Shown here: positions 1 through 13,189 of the stretch, piece after piece
Layout of the letters: each line of letters begins with the position of its first letter
Position numbering within the stretch: position 1 is the first letter of the stretch
Assembly: GCF_958979055.1 (NCBI RefSeq)
Contig: NC_084899.1
Coordinates: 1,872,501 to 1,936,500, forward strand
Origin: Alnus glutinosa
Taxonomy: Eukaryota > Streptophyta > Magnoliopsida > Fagales > Betulaceae
Direction of reading: 5' to 3'
Length of the DNA: 64,000 nt
Position numbers and translations under genes: made by a program
The notes under the pieces: model-generated
The model's database searches: none
What the model saw: only the letters and a program-made list of their open reading frames with translations
Told to the model about the DNA's origin: nothing

Positions 1-44
1 TTTCCAAGTATAAAGGGAACAATACTAGCCAATCTTCCTCCATT

Positions 45-215
45 CAGGGGTGGAACCAGAGATTTTGATCTGTGGTGGGGGGAGGGGGCAAAACCATAAA
101 AAAGACTTTTTTTTGGGGGGGAAACAATTAGTTTTGGGGGGTTTACCTTATAAAAATATGTATTTTAAGGGAACTTTTAAAATGTTAGGGGGGCTTACAC
201 CTAGGTCCGGCCCTG
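45..215. mobile_element. hAT-like MITE, degenerate copy, in a BGAL intron
   Basis: The element begins CAGGGGTGGAACCAG and ends with the inverted form CTAGGTCCGGCCCTG. It has the same kind of ends as the copies at 23389, 51930 and 63094. The flanking octamers (37-44 and 216-223) match at only five of eight positions, so the target duplication is decayed or absent. It lies in the intron downstream of the last BGAL exon in this window. Confidence 0.55.
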
Positions 216-508
216 CCTCTCATATGATATTGAAGCTGTTTGGTAAGCTGTGGAAAATGGGATGTTTTATTTGAATAGTAGTAATAAATGATTGATGTGA
301 TATAGAATTTGAGAATGTTTTATAGAAAAGTGAAAAATTTTTGTTTTGTAGTGAGTTTTTTTATTTGAATAGTAATAAAAAATTATTGATGTGATGTAAA
401 AAGTGTAAAAAAGTTAGAATGTTTTTGATTTGATTTTTTTGGGAGAAGTGAAATGGGAATTGAAATTGTTTGGATTGGTTACCAAACAAGCTCATTAATT
501 AGCTGCCA

Positions 509-568
509 CCCTTGAAAGAAATAAATGAGGCAGGTAAACCCTTGAAAGAAATAAATGAGGCAGGTAAA
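509..568. repeat. Perfect tandem duplication of a 30-bp unit
   Basis: Two identical 30-bp copies (509-538 and 539-568) lie head to tail in the BGAL intron, about 50 bp beyond the donor of the exon ending at 616. The unit begins CCCTTGAAAG and ends CAGGTAAA. No open frame or element end is associated with it. Confidence 0.9.
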
Positions 569-615
569 CAACTTTAGCACAAACTACTCCAGAAAGCTAA
601 TCAACATGCATATAC

Positions 616-2918
616 CATATTCATCAATAGGAGCATCATAGTCGTAGCTGGTTGCAATGAAGGGACCGCCAGCTGTCCGGCCAAAGTTAGTTCCTCCATG
701 GTACTGTGACCAAAAGTTCAAAAAGAATAAACAAATGTATATTTACTCTCAGGTGATTATACCCCAGGTAAATTAGAATATCATGGAAACATAAGGAAAG
801 ATTATGTACCATATAATAATTAACAAAAGAACCACCATTCTGAATGAACCTCACAACTGAAAGTGCCAAGTCTTCAGCTGGTCTATGAGGAACTGGACCA
901 CCGAACTCGGTATACCTGGGGATATAGCAAAAAAGTATGAAGGGTTAAACAGAGAAAAGAGAAAGCAAAAAAGTTTTTGCCTACACAAGTTATACATGTG
1001 ACTTACCAACCAGTCCAGTTTTCAGTCCACATTTTGGGTTTATAGTCCTTGTTTGGCTTAAAGTTTTCACAGTAGAAACCGTTGCAGGTATCAATCTGTC
1101 CCATGATCAACAATTACAAGTTCAAGTTAAGGAGAAATGTCTGCAAGCTTTGTTAATTGAAAATAATAGCTCAAGTAGTTGATAATAGAAATAAATTCTA
1201 AGTGCATGATAACAAAATTAACCTTAGAAGAAACAGTAAACCTTTTTAACTGGATTCTCACAGTAAAACATGACCATTTCAAAGGAAACGTGCTCATCAT
1301 TGCATCTTTTTTTATTACAAAACCCAAATCCTAGAGAAATGCAAGAAAAGACAAAAATATAGAGATGGGTAGGTCCCAAAATATGTGTACAGGAAAAGGG
1401 GTAAGCCTGGCCATATCACTTAAAAGCCACCTAAGTTGATAATGTACTGTTAAGCCCCACTAAAAAAGTTGGGAGTGTTGGGCGACAATAAATGGAAGAC
1501 AACTAGAATCCTTAAAAAAAAAGAAAAAGAAAAGTGAAGTGTGGAAAATATGGGCAGATTAACTTACAACCGGGTCAGGGGCGTCCTCTTGTTTGCACAT
1601 AATCCATGGGACACCGGTGTCAAGACCTACAGCCATTTGTGCTGCCCATTTAGTATAAGCTTTACCAGGGTCTTTGATTTCCCATTCCACCGGCCCATAT
1701 TCATTCTCTATCTGTCGAAATTCAATAAAGAAATGATATACTAACAAAATTGACCGGCCAGCTTCTGAGAAAACCAAGACCGGACTTCAAAAAAATAATC
1801 AAACCCACTTCTAGGAAGATGGCAAAGACTAATTGAGCTCATTTTCTTACCTGAGACAGAATGATAGGACCTCCTTGAGTTTCAAACAACTTTTCTGCCT
1901 TCATCATACTGACAATCTTCTCTGTAAATTTTTGCATTGCCGCCTTCATTACGGACAATTAGAAATCAATTAAATCAATTACAAAAATTATATTAAATAA
2001 AGTTAATAGTAAACAATTAAGTAATGGAAAAGTCAAAGTGCCAACCTTGAAAGGTCCGTTATCTGTTCTAAAAGAAATGCCTGGAACGTATTTCAGCCAA
2101 ACAGGAAATCCCCTGAATCAGAAACAGAACAGAAGCAGAGCATGTGAATAAAGAGGTCTTATAATGGAATAAAATTTTAAAAAAATTTCGGTTTTAAAGA
2201 TAAAAAATACATAATTGTTATCAATATTATTACCCAAAGTTCCATTCAGCACAAATATATGGGCCAATCCGGAGATGAACATATAGGCCTGCTTGTTGTA
2301 CCAGCTTGATGAACTTAACCAAATCATACCTATCCTCAAAATAATACTGAAAATAAAATATCAATGAAAATGCCAATGAGTATTTCATCAACCAGGAGGA
2401 AAATATATATATATCTATATATATATATATATATATACAGAATGAAAATTAAATAAAATGCATTTGCATTACTTTTCCTTGAGAAGGCTCATGCCCATTC
2501 CAAAACACATACGTCTGTATGACATCCAAACCTCCTTCTTTGGCCTTTTGTATAAGATCAGGCCACATCTGCAACCACCCAAAGAAACCCACAAAAAGTT
2601 AAAAGATTTGAGCCCAGAATCCACTAAAACATGCAAAACCACAGACACCCATCAGTAAAAAAGTTATGAGGAATCTGCAGAAACAAGAGACAAAAACAGA
2701 AAGAACCCGTGAACGACATTGGCATTACAAAGTACCTCGGGAGTGCTTCTTGGATAGTGAATGGACCCAGAAATTAGAATCCTTCTCTGCCCATTAATCA
2801 TAATAGCTCTGTGGTCATAAGTCACAGAAGCTGCAGCAGAAGAAACCAAAGAAAACAGTAGCAATAACATCAAAATGTCCGGTCTCACCATGTTCCCCCC
2901 CAAAACTCTTAAACCCAT
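616..2918 (-). CDS. BGAL: Beta-galactosidase, GH35, plant BGAL type (5' part; 3' part outside the window)
   Basis: This is a secreted exo-beta-galactosidase of glycoside hydrolase family 35, which trims galactosyl residues from cell-wall pectin side chains and other glycans. Nine exons join in phase: 2918-2736, 2568-2473, 2346-2234, 2112-2046, 1943-1851, 1711-1568, 1095-1007, 915-810 and 703-616, giving about 326 residues; plant members usually have 730-850. All introns are GT-AG. A hydrophobic signal peptide ([15 protein letters not shown]) precedes the mature start SVTYDH. The motif [16 protein letters not shown] is seen, the proton donor is Glu188 in IENEYG, and the nucleophile is Glu257 in WTENWTGW, counting from the ATG at 2918. 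A second in-frame ATG at 2891 gives a tighter signal peptide and may be the real start. The last exon ends at DAPIDEYG with a GT donor, so the gene continues left of position 1 and is not broken. The motif set looks most like the BGAL1/BGAL3 subfamily, but the paralogue is not certain. Confidence 0.95.
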
Positions 2919-3136
2919 ATCCCTCTCTGATCCTCAAAGCAATGGCCTTTAAGAGTGGGGCAGATTTAATTCTTCATAACTTTGGAGAGAGAGAGAGAGA
3001 TTTTTGTTTTGGTTTCTGGCACACTTTCTTTTCGATTCTTTCGAGATTGAAAAGAGAGAAAGCGAGTGCATGGGATATGTGAAAGTTTTGGCTTGGCTTG
3101 TGTAGACTGCATAGAATGGGAGGCTCTCCCAACTGC

Positions 3137-3144
3137 TTTATAAA
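3137..3144 (-). promoter_or_regulatory. Candidate TATA box of the beta-galactosidase gene
   Basis: The octamer TTTATAAA lies about 220 bp upstream of the first ATG at 2918. A GA/CT-rich tract follows at 2989-3000, which is usual in plant 5' leaders. The position fits a transcription start near 3110. This rests on motif and spacing only. Confidence 0.4.
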
Positions 3145-6100
3145 CATTTAAGAATGGCGTTTGAGGGGGCCACTTCTTGCCTTAAGGGGGGGGGGGGGTT
3201 CACCCTCTCTGACCCGGCACTACTCCTTTGGCTTTTGCTTTGGTAAATGTATTTGATCAAATTAAGACAAAATGTCTAAGAATTAGAAGCTCTGAAGTGC
3301 CTTTTACTGCAACTGTTCCTACTTACAGAAAGATTTCCTCAATCCCTCTAGTTTTGCCCAAATAAAAAGTTCAAAGTCAAGTTTTGGTGTGTACTTTCTT
3401 CTTACACTCTCTAGTTTAGTTTAGGGATCATTTCAAGTGAAACATGGAGAGGGAGAATCATTTTATATATGATATTTTATTTAAAAAATTTAAATAATAT
3501 GACATCATATACCACATTAGATGAAACAAAATAAAATATTTTTCGTAAAATAGTTCGAAAGGAAGTGATTTTGTTGGCCTAATAATACCGCTCACATTTA
3601 ATACCTCAAACGGTAGGAGAAAGATATGAGAGAGATTATAATATTCACACGCTTTGTTTGTTATAATTTTTTTTTTTTTTTTTTTTTCAAAATAAAAACA
3701 TTAACAAACAATCTAAATACAAAATAATTTTAAAGAATACAAAAACATATTTCACATTTTTATCGCATCAAAATACTTTCTAAAAATAAAAACAAAAAAC
3801 ACCTTCAAAATAGTTAACAAACAGAAAGAGACCTCTTTCTTGTTGGTTACGCTTACACCATCTTTTTGTATGTTGCCATGAGACACGACTCCTTGGTAAT
3901 GGGTTTGGATTACCCAAGTTGTCCTTTTTTCTTTTTTTTTTTCAAAAAAAAAAAGAAAAAAAAAAGTTGAACAAGTGAATCAACAAAAGAAAACTAAACA
4001 CAATGGGTTCTTGAATGAGAATTTAATTATTTAATTAATATTTTAACACTCATTTTAACACGTAGGCTTAAATTTTTTTTAATAAATGAAGTTCCAACAT
4101 GTTGAAGATTTAATTAAAATTTAAGATAAATTATGAAGACACGATTTGTACTCATTATATCTACTTTGATTCCATATTAAATTACTAATTGTCTACAAAA
4201 TTTAAGTTGATAAGAAATAATAATATTAATTATTTAATTAATATTGTAACAAATACAATCAAGGTTTTTATATTTATGTAGATAAAATAAAATAAAATAA
4301 AAATATTATAATATTTTTTCTTTGGAAATAAATCTCAAAACATATTTAATAATTTTTTTTTATCTCTTCTCCAATTTACATGGAAAAAAAGAAAAAGAAA
4401 AAAAAAAAAAAGAGGAAGAAGAAGAAGAAGTTAAAACCATTAAGGCTCAATGTCGTATATCTCACCCATGTTAAGAGGAGTAAAGTCAAGTTGCCGCGTA
4501 TATAAAGTGTACGCCGTGACGTAGTTTATTTTAAACGTTATCCCATCCCATTCCACCTTTCGGCTTTCCCTTTGAAATATCACCTTCCGTACATCGCGTG
4601 GCACGCTGCCATTGGACATTGGATGATAACGAGAGATAGTTTTTTTTTTTTTTTTTTTTTTTAACGGAATAGTTTCAACTTTCAAACCACGTTAAAATTG
4701 CTTTTTGAAAAGTGAAAACGTAGAAAAATATGTGATTTTGAATCTTAGGCAATGGGTGCGTTTTTTTTAAAATGTATTATTTTAAAGGTTAAACTTATAA
4801 TTTTAAATGTCAAATTACAATTTTACCAAACATATAACTGCGTTTTTAAAAATTACATGTTTGAAATCGTTATTTTTAAATTATACATTTTGAAATTATA
4901 AACTCAAACGGACCGTTAATACGTAATTCTCGATGTTTCGTCTTTTATCAAATCATTTTTTATTTACTAAATGATTCCCTCTATACCTTTCTGTTAACAT
5001 TTTAACGTTGACGAGTGTGACATGTGGCCATCAAACGGCATTATGACCATTAAAAATTAAACTCGGGTCGAGACAATCCATTCAACCAACAAGAGACACG
5101 CCATGCCATAGTTGTGGTTGTAGTTTGAATGTTAAAAGTGTTTTCTAATGTATACCTAATTAGACAACACACTAACACTAATGATCAAAATATTACACTA
5201 GGGAAGAGTTAGTACCAAGGTTTGCTTAATTGGTAGGTTATAACATAATTTTCAGTGAAAATATCTCATTATCTTATAACTAGATTTTATGTGAAAGCAT
5301 CCAACTCCAATAATGCATTATAAAACAACAGTTGTTGTGTCAAAATCATAGCTTGAAGTACAAGGCATTCATATTTAAGAACCATAATCAAAATTGTTAA
5401 CAATTTGTTGGCATGTCATAGGCTTTGTTTGTTAAATTATTATTATTATTATCGTATTTGTTTTTTATTTTCAAAATAAAAGCATTAACAAACAATTAAA
5501 ATTATAAAATATTTAAAACTGCTTTTATCTTTACATCATGCTAGAACAATTTTTTTGAAAATAATAGAGAATAAAGAAAATAATCATGGGGGGTTGTTAG
5601 AGAAATTATGAGTAGGTGACCCAGTACCTACCCATAATTAATTAATCTCCATATCAACTTAATTAACAAACCTTTAAAATTCGATTAAATCTCATAATTT
5701 ATTTGCAGTACGGAGTTATGTGTGTCCCAAAATACCCCCCTGACAAAATGTTGAATTTAGAGTATTTATTTTACTGTAATTCCTTTTATTATTTAGTACA
5801 TGTTTTTGTTAATGTAATATGCTGATTACAAACATAAAATTACAAGATAATTCAAACATCATTCATTTAAAAATAAAATAAATAAATAAATAGGATTCTT
5901 AGTTTCATATTTAGGCGGTTACATTAATTTGATTTGACAAAAGAATCCTGCCTTTATTTTGAACTATTTTATTGGCAGAACTAAAGAGAAGGGGCTTTAG
6001 TGCATGCATGATACTTTGCCCAATCTAAAGTTGCAAAAAGGTCATTCTCGGAATAATTGTCGCTTAACTAAGTGATGTGGAATATTAATTTTTTTTTTTT

Positions 6101-6266
6101 AGTAATTTATTAATGTGTTTTGTAAAGTATTTTTTGTTTTAAATGTTTTGTATTTTATCATTCAGTCTTTTGAGCTTTTATTCTTCCCTAATTTTTGTTT
6201 TTTAAACTTATCATGCAACATATATATATAATTACCTAAAAGTAAAAGAAGTATCGAGGGTCCCAC
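3145..6266. other. AT-rich intergenic DNA without a supported gene
   Basis: This stretch is AT-rich with many long A and T runs. Segments at 3654-3810 and 5420-5530 share the phrase 'aaaacattaacaaacaat' style with other intergenic sites, so they are probably old MITE relics. The part at 4748-4916 resembles the repeat at 32047-32362. The only longer open frame (near 4440-4685, minus) is lysine-rich translation of a poly-T run and has no family signature. Confidence 0.6.
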
Positions 6267-6327
6267 AAAGTCATTAGTAAAAGTAGACTAATCAATAATT
6301 GATTAGTCTACTTTTACCGATGACTTT
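6267..6327. repeat. Short foldback with 29-bp arms and a 3-bp loop
   Basis: Arms at 6267-6295 and 6299-6327 are reverse complements at 27 of 29 positions, separated by TAA. The core is AGTAAAAGTAGACTAATCAA. No target duplication is obvious. It could be a tiny MITE or a hairpin-forming transcript. Confidence 0.75.
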
Positions 6328-7086
6328 ATGGTTAAGTATTATTAAATTAAGGGATTGGACATGTACACCGACACTAAGTTTTCATTTTATGTCATTTTTA
6401 AGCATAATAAGATAATTTGGTTTGAGTTCAGCTTCAGTTGAAACTTAATGCATCGGGATTAGGATATTATCCTTCGAACGAGTTAAATTTCAATATACCT
6501 AAGCAAAATCTATGAAGAGATTATATTTTAATTTTGGTGAGATCAAAATTAGGGTATGACTCAATTCATTTTGAGGGAGTACATCCGATCTATCTTTTTT
6601 ATCAAAAAAAAAAAAAAGAAAAAAAAAAGAATGATGTGATTGGAAGGAAGTTTATCCAAAACATGAGTTATTAGGATTGTGTTCTTAAATCATTTAGGAG
6701 GGAAAATGTTTTTTATTTTATTATTATTTTATTTTTAAAATCAATGTAGGGTCCTCTCAATCCATTTGGCACTTGTTGGGTTGGGCCCATCATGGCGTGA
6801 AGAAAGTTCAGAACCTCACGCCTCATGCACTCCGCAGCCCAAACAAAGGTAGTGTGATACGTCAATACGTAAAAGCAATTAAAACGCCTTTTGGGAAAAA
6901 TAGCATAAAGTAATGCATGACATGACATCTTTCCGATAATACTTTCCTCGATGTGAATCCCACGTCAGCTTAATGGGGCCCACGTTGCTTTCTGTTGCTT
7001 CAATGCAACATATCTTATTTTGAGATTGAAAAAAAAATTAATTCGTAAAAAATAAATCATTTAAAAGTTACGTTTTTTAAAAATTA

Positions 7087-7452
7087 GGGAAAAATATATA
7101 TTAGCCCCTCAAATTACCACTTTTTTTTTGGATGGCACCTTGAACTATTAACACTTGCACTCCGACCCCCCAAATTACCACTTTCTGATTTTTTAGCCTC
7201 ATCCGTCTATTTATACTGTTAATTCTAATAGAAATTGGCCAAAAACTCGAAAATACCCATCTTTTAACTGTGAGAATTTCAAAGTGTAGGAGGGGTATTT
7301 TTGAAATTCTGTTTAGAATTGACGGCATAAATGGACGGATGGGGTCAAAAAATCAGAAAGTGGTAGTTTGGAAGGCCAAAATCTAAGCTTGGTAGTTTGG
7401 GGGCTATCCAGAAAAAGGGTAGTAGTTTGAGGGGCTAATATATATTTTTCCC
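7087..7452. mobile_element. Mutator-like MITE (366 bp) with long inverted ends
   Basis: The element starts GGGAAAAATATATATTAGCC and ends with the matching inverted sequence through TTTTTCCC. Its arms carry the phrases CCCCTCAAATTACCAC and GGTAGTTTGAGGGGC. It is flanked by 9-bp near-duplicates, TAAAAATTA (7078-7086) and TAAAAACTA (7453-7461), the length expected for Mutator-like elements. It has no coding capacity. It sits inside an older AT-rich repeat that continues on both sides (about 7015-7660). Confidence 0.8.
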
Positions 7453-7690
7453 TAAAAACTATGATTTGAATATGTAAAACTTAAGCGTTTTCAAATCTCA
7501 GGTAATAGATATTTTTTTAAAAATGCATGATTTTAAAAGTTAATCAATAACTTTAAAAGGTAAACTGAAATTTTGTCAAATATTTAATTAAATTTTTAAA
7601 ATTTACTTAATGAAATCCCATATTTTAAAATAACAATTTTTAAAATAACAAAACAAAAAAAGAAAAGTTAAGGATTTTTACATGGTTTTC

Positions 7691-8096
7691 TTGTGGATGA
7701 GTGCGCCACGCTACACACATGGGCATCTAATTTGCAACCGATATCCGATTTCCCTTAATTGAGTGGGACCCCAACTAGTATTGTGATTGGACTTTTGTGA
7801 AAGGTTATAATCGTACTATTATTACGTCAATTATAATTAAATTAAATTATTTAATATTCGACTTAATATAAGTGATGCATGAACTTTCAGTGTCACGTCA
7901 AGATATAATAAAATTTTAATTATTTTTTATTTGTTTTCATGCAACATAGACTATAAGAGAAAAAGGAGTTGGATGTTTTCATTTGGTTTATTTTTTTATT
8001 TTTATTTTTGGTTGTGGATGAGTGTGCCACGTTGTACACATGTGCACCTGATTTTGCAACCCATATCCGAATCCCTTGATTGAGTGGACCCCAAGT
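7691..8096. repeat. Diverged direct duplication, about 86 bp, copies 320 bp apart
   Basis: Copy one is at 7691-7776 and copy two at 8011-8096. Both run from TGTGGATGAGTG through CCACG, ACACAT, GCAACC, ATATCCGA and CCTT(A/G)ATTGAGTGG. The copies differ at scattered sites, so the duplication is not recent. Function is unknown. Confidence 0.75.
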
Positions 8097-10741
8097 GGCC
8101 GAGCGGTATATAGTACTAGATGGGTGGGTCCTCACTCGGATCTTGATGAAAGAATGTTGGTGCGGGTCATGATATCCATACAAACTAACTTAACCCGTCA
8201 AGTGGCACGATCGCGCGGTTTATAATAAAATGATAAGTGATACGTAAACTTATAAATAAACGTGACAATTTAAATAACAGTGTCGCATCAATCACAATTA
8301 ATTCAATTATTTAGTCGTAATTGATATGGTAAATTAGTTTGTAAAGAATTGATAATAAAAATTGTGCGCGCACCAAAATAGCATAAATGTTTATTTTCTA
8401 TCATGATATAATATTCAAATGCAATGACTTAAACCCACTCACCCCCCTCCACTTACTTCCTCAACAAGTAAGAACTAATATTTAGAATATTTAGTTGAGA
8501 TTGTGGGGTAGGATATTTAACAATCATTTATTCCCGATCGATCGTGTTTAAACCAACAGAAAATAATGGGCTTGATTAATTATTTAAATTAATATTTTAA
8601 TAAATTTGTATTAGATAGAACTTGGGACAAGTATAACGTAACTATGATGTATATATCCATCACGGATCCAATCAATTTTCATTGTCATTATGATATTATA
8701 TATCCCTAGGAAATAGGCCGGTGGGAAACAAATGGATAACCCGCTCCATCAGCCAACCCATTTTGACAAAAGGGCGACAGCAGGGATTAAGACTGATCAA
8801 ATACATGCATTGATATAATTAATATTGTCTCTTTTTTGATATATTCTAATCAATATATATGTCTTGATAAGTTTTTCTAGTCTTTAATTAGGTTAATTAG
8901 TTTGCTGGAATATTATAACGTAGTATAGATGCAATGCATGCGTGAAGGTATATGCCATAACACATGATTGAATATCAAGGCCTAAAGATAAGGAGGAATC
9001 CATCAATTTTCAAGTATATATCTCTAAGATGATTTTTTTTTTTTTTGTTTTCTTTTTCAAGGAAATAATAATAATAATAATAAAAATATTCTTTTTGGGA
9101 GTAAGGCGACAGCATCGATCTAGAAGATTTATAAGTCTTATTATCGCTTTCATTAGTTTCAAGAATTGAGAGTAATGTGCTCAAGAAAAAAAGGGAAAAG
9201 AAGAAGAAAAAGAACAACTTAATTAATTAATTCCCAATAACAAAAAAGAATACATGAAAATAATATTATATGTTTGAATATGGACTGCATGAATGAAATC
9301 GTCAATGTTAGGACTTTTCTGACAAGCTTTCCAACGTGCACGTCGTAATCAATTTCGACCTAAACTATCTAAAAATGATTCATGTTTCTCATGAGAATCT
9401 TTTATAATTATAAAGAAAGAGCTTTTTGAAGACTAATTTATCCTAATTATTTTGGGTGCTAAGAAAGCTACTATCCACTTATCCATTTAAGATTTTAGGT
9501 GGAAGTTCGGCTAGCATGTCTCTTGAAATATCATTTAATTAAATGATAAAATTTATTATTTTTTTATCACTCACTTCTTGTATTCTCAGCAAATTATGAG
9601 GCATCCCATCATATGTGGCATTTTTATTTTGTTACGGCGGAATCCTTAACTCAAATGAACAAGAATATCTATCGGATATTTCTACCCAAGAGAGACCATT
9701 GTTGGTTTCATCCGTCACATCGGGCAAGCCATCGACTTCAAGTGATCATGATAGGTTTGGACCGGGGCCATCATCTTCGTCAACATGTTTCATTTATTTC
9801 TCATTTTAATTAAATATCACATGGGTCGGGTGATAAAACAATGAAAACTCAATTACCCTCTTGTCCCTTTATTGCAAATGGCTACCTGGCCAGTTGCACT
9901 GGTCGTTATATGCCTTTTGTTTCATGGTTGGTCGAGACAAACGTATAAAGACTTCATGGGATCGAGGTAATGGGAACAGAGTCCGATGAATCCATCTGCA
10001 TGTACGCAGCCAATGACATAATCATTTGACTCGACCATATTTTTGTTAGCATTAGGTATGGTAATTGAAGCCTTAACGAACTTAATCAGCTTTCTTAGAT
10101 AGACAACATATGATTTGTTGGACAATTAAAATGTCCAACTAAATATCTCTTTCCATCCCAGCAGGACTGGCGCTTACTTAACATTGAAACTAGTGCAATA
10201 TTTGTGATTTGTTCAACAACTGCGGGCGTCCACCAATGCCCCCACCATTTGTCAAAGTTTTGGGCTCACATTTGACAAAACAACTGCGGGGGTTAATGGC
10301 AGCAGCCTTCCACCTACCCACCTTCTCAACCAAAATGCATTAATATTTCCAGTTTATAGGAGAAGTTGGCTCAAAACCTGCCTATCCAACCCATTTATCC
10401 AATAGTTGGTGAGTTGGGACCAGACCCATCTCCTAGTGTCTGTTGCAAATGGCTCATATATCACCAACTCCCTTCGGTTTGGCTTGTTAGTTCTTTTTAA
10501 AAGGGTTGTTTTTGTTTAAAAAAGTGTTCCGAAGTAATATTAAAGTTAGAACAGTTTTGATTATTTTGTGTTTTGAATTGTTTTTGTTTTAAAATGGGAA
10601 AATAAAAAGACAAAAAAAAAAAAAGAAGAGAAAAAATGGGTTCAAGCAAAGTAGTCATCGGGATCAACCACATCTTTCCAACTCATTCAAGATAACTCAC
10701 ATCTCCATGAGTTGACTACTTGAGTCTCTCTTTAATGCTAA
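8097..10741. other. Intergenic DNA; one coding-like fragment at 9613-9813
   Basis: No gene is supported here. A plus-strand open stretch at 9615-9809 reads like real protein in composition (for example SDISTQERPLLVSSV and SSDHDRFGPGPSSSS), but it has no start context, no splice partners and no family I recognise. It may be an exon relic captured by a transposon. The remainder is AT-rich with poly-A and poly-T tracts. Confidence 0.5.
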
Positions 10742-10750
10742 TAATAATAA

Positions 10751-11088
10751 GGGTTAAATATATTTTAGCCCCTCATACTACCACCATTTCTTCAGATGGC
10801 CCCCCAAATTACCAATGCTTAGATTCTGGCCTCCCAAACTACCACTTTCTGATTTTTTGGCTCCATCCGTCTATTTATGCCATCAATTCTAATAAAAATT
10901 AGCTAAAAACTCGAAAATACCCTTCCCTTAACCCTGTGAATTTTAAAGTGTAAGAGAGGCATTTTCGGATTTCTGTTTAAAATTGACGGCATAAATGGAC
11001 GGATGGGGCCAAAAAATCAGAAAGTGGTAGTTTGGGGGGTCATCCGGAGAAAGGGTGGTAGTTTGGGAGGCTAAAATATATTTATCCC
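10751..11088. mobile_element. Mutator-like MITE (338 bp), same family as 7087-7452
   Basis: The element starts GGGTTAAATATATTTTAGCC and ends with its inverted form through ATATTTATCCC. It is flanked on both sides by the identical 9-mer TAATAATAA (10742-10750 and 11089-11097). The flank is low complexity, so the duplication is weaker evidence than its exact match suggests. The interior shares phrases such as CTGATTTTTTGGCTCCATCC with the copy at 7087, so the two are members of one family. Confidence 0.8.
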
Positions 11089-11097
11089 TAATAATAA

Positions 11098-13187
11098 TAA
11101 TATAAATAATATTACTAAAATAATAATAATTTGACCAGAAAGATATTGCATAATAGATTCGTGATCTTGTGTGTATGCTTGTGTTTTTCTTTTTCTGTTT
11201 TAAGTTTCAACCTTTGTGATCAGCAAATCTTTCAAACTCATTGAAGAACAAGAAAAAAAAAACAAAAAAAACAAAAAAAAACAAAAAGAAAAAAGAAAAG
11301 AAGTTCTTAGAAATCCATTAGGAAAAAATTTGACAAATAAATTTAATTTTTAGCAGTTGATAACGAGATATGATATGTTTATAATTTCTGTCCAATTTCA
11401 ATAACCTTTTTAAAAAAAAAATCAAACTATTGGATATGTAATATTCATACGTAGGAAAACAAATATAATAATATTGTAAACGTATCATTTATCGGCTGAC
11501 AACCTGATAAACTATTAAATCAGTTTGTAAGAAATGTGTACGTAATACTGCTAAGAACAACTTGAGTGAAACATAAACATATGATACACTGGATTATTGA
11601 AACAAAGCAGTCTGTCATTGTTGTTAAGGGGACAAGATCAGCCGTTACACGACAGATACTAAGCATCCTCTTTGCAAATGATCATTTAATTAAGAGGATA
11701 AGAAGAAGCAAATTAAGCACTACATTTCATCATTCCAAGTCATGCCGAAAGAGAATCTTATCTTTCTATCTATCTATCTATGTTTAATCAGGTGATAATC
11801 CTTTGCAAGAGTGGATAAGCCTTAGCTAATATCTTTCTTCTTTTTTCTTTTTCTTTTTTTGCAATTATCTTCAATCCCACTAAATTTTGAAAAAGTGACA
11901 ATTGACATATCAAATTACTAGACTCTTTTAATTTATTCCCTCCATAAGCATTTTCTGTTAATTTAGACGAAAAATACATCACGTGAGCTACACGTGACTC
12001 AAAATAATAATTTAAAATAATAATTTAAAAAAAATAAAAAAGAAAAAACTATGGAAGGTGTGTCTCATAATAAGGGATATAATTGACAATTTTAATTGCA
12101 TGTGGATAATGTGATATATTTTTGTCCAAATTAACGGAACGTACCAGATAGTTTGAAGAGACTGATTGTCACTTTTTAAAGTTTGGTGTCATGATTACAA
12201 ATGGGTGTTAGTCGGAGGCTTTCCTTTTCTTTTTCTTTTTGTAATTTTTTTTGTAATTTTGTAATTTTATTTTTATGTTTAATATTAAAAAGAAAAAGGA
12301 GGAGCTAACACATGCAACTTGTAAAAATGTGATAATATAATACATTTGTTCTTTGACATTTTCAATGGATCTTGGTGGTGGGTTTTTAGAGATCTTTATC
12401 ACATTATGGGCCGGCCTGTGTCTGTACGGTTTTGGGGTGGGTTGGGCTACTCTTTAAACTTTTGGGCTTTTCCCTTCTCAATTCGACCTCAAATCAGTCT
12501 TTTATATTTTTACATAACAATTAAACATCGACTAATGATTTTGGTGGAGGTATGGAATATTAATGTTGGATGGGAATATTTGAAAGACCACAATTATTTA
12601 TATAAAATGAGCTATAAATTGAGGTACCTGCTTAGGGGCATGTTTGGTTGAGAGTTTTTTTTTCGAATATTGTTTTTCAAATATCAAATTTTATTTAGAT
12701 TTTATCAAACTTTTTTTAATTTTGTTTCAGGTTTTCTAAACCATCCAAATATAATATATATATTTTTTTTAAAAAAAAAAGAAATTCTCACGTATTCGCA
12801 ATTTTTCAAAAAATCGGATACCCAAATGAATCCATCTCAAAATAATAACCAAGCATAAAATATAATAAGATCTTGCTATTAAGGTGCTGTAGTTTGACAT
12901 ATAATAGTAGGCGCGCGTTGTCTTAACAACCTCTTCATTTATAATACAGGCAATCATTCATTACGAGATGATATGCTTACAAAAGTTTTGCAAGTATGTA
13001 TAAACCGATTATAACTGTTTCTTCTATAGATGATAAGTTTCCTATGGTTGGTTGTCCCATGTTAGTAAGTAGTTTTACACATATTTCACTTTGTTCCCGA
13101 ATTATTGCGTCTTAGCTTCTTTATTTTATGTTTTGTGTGGTTGCAAGATTTAAATTTGTTGTGATTATTGAGAAAACACTCATTCAG
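11098..13187. other. AT-rich intergenic DNA without a supported gene
   Basis: The region holds long A/T tracts and scattered short open frames without family signatures. The part at about 12636-12850 (phrases such as GATTTTATCAAA and CCAAATATAATA) recurs in diverged form at about 22500-22680, so it is an interspersed repeat. Confidence 0.55.
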
Positions 13188-13189
13188 TA

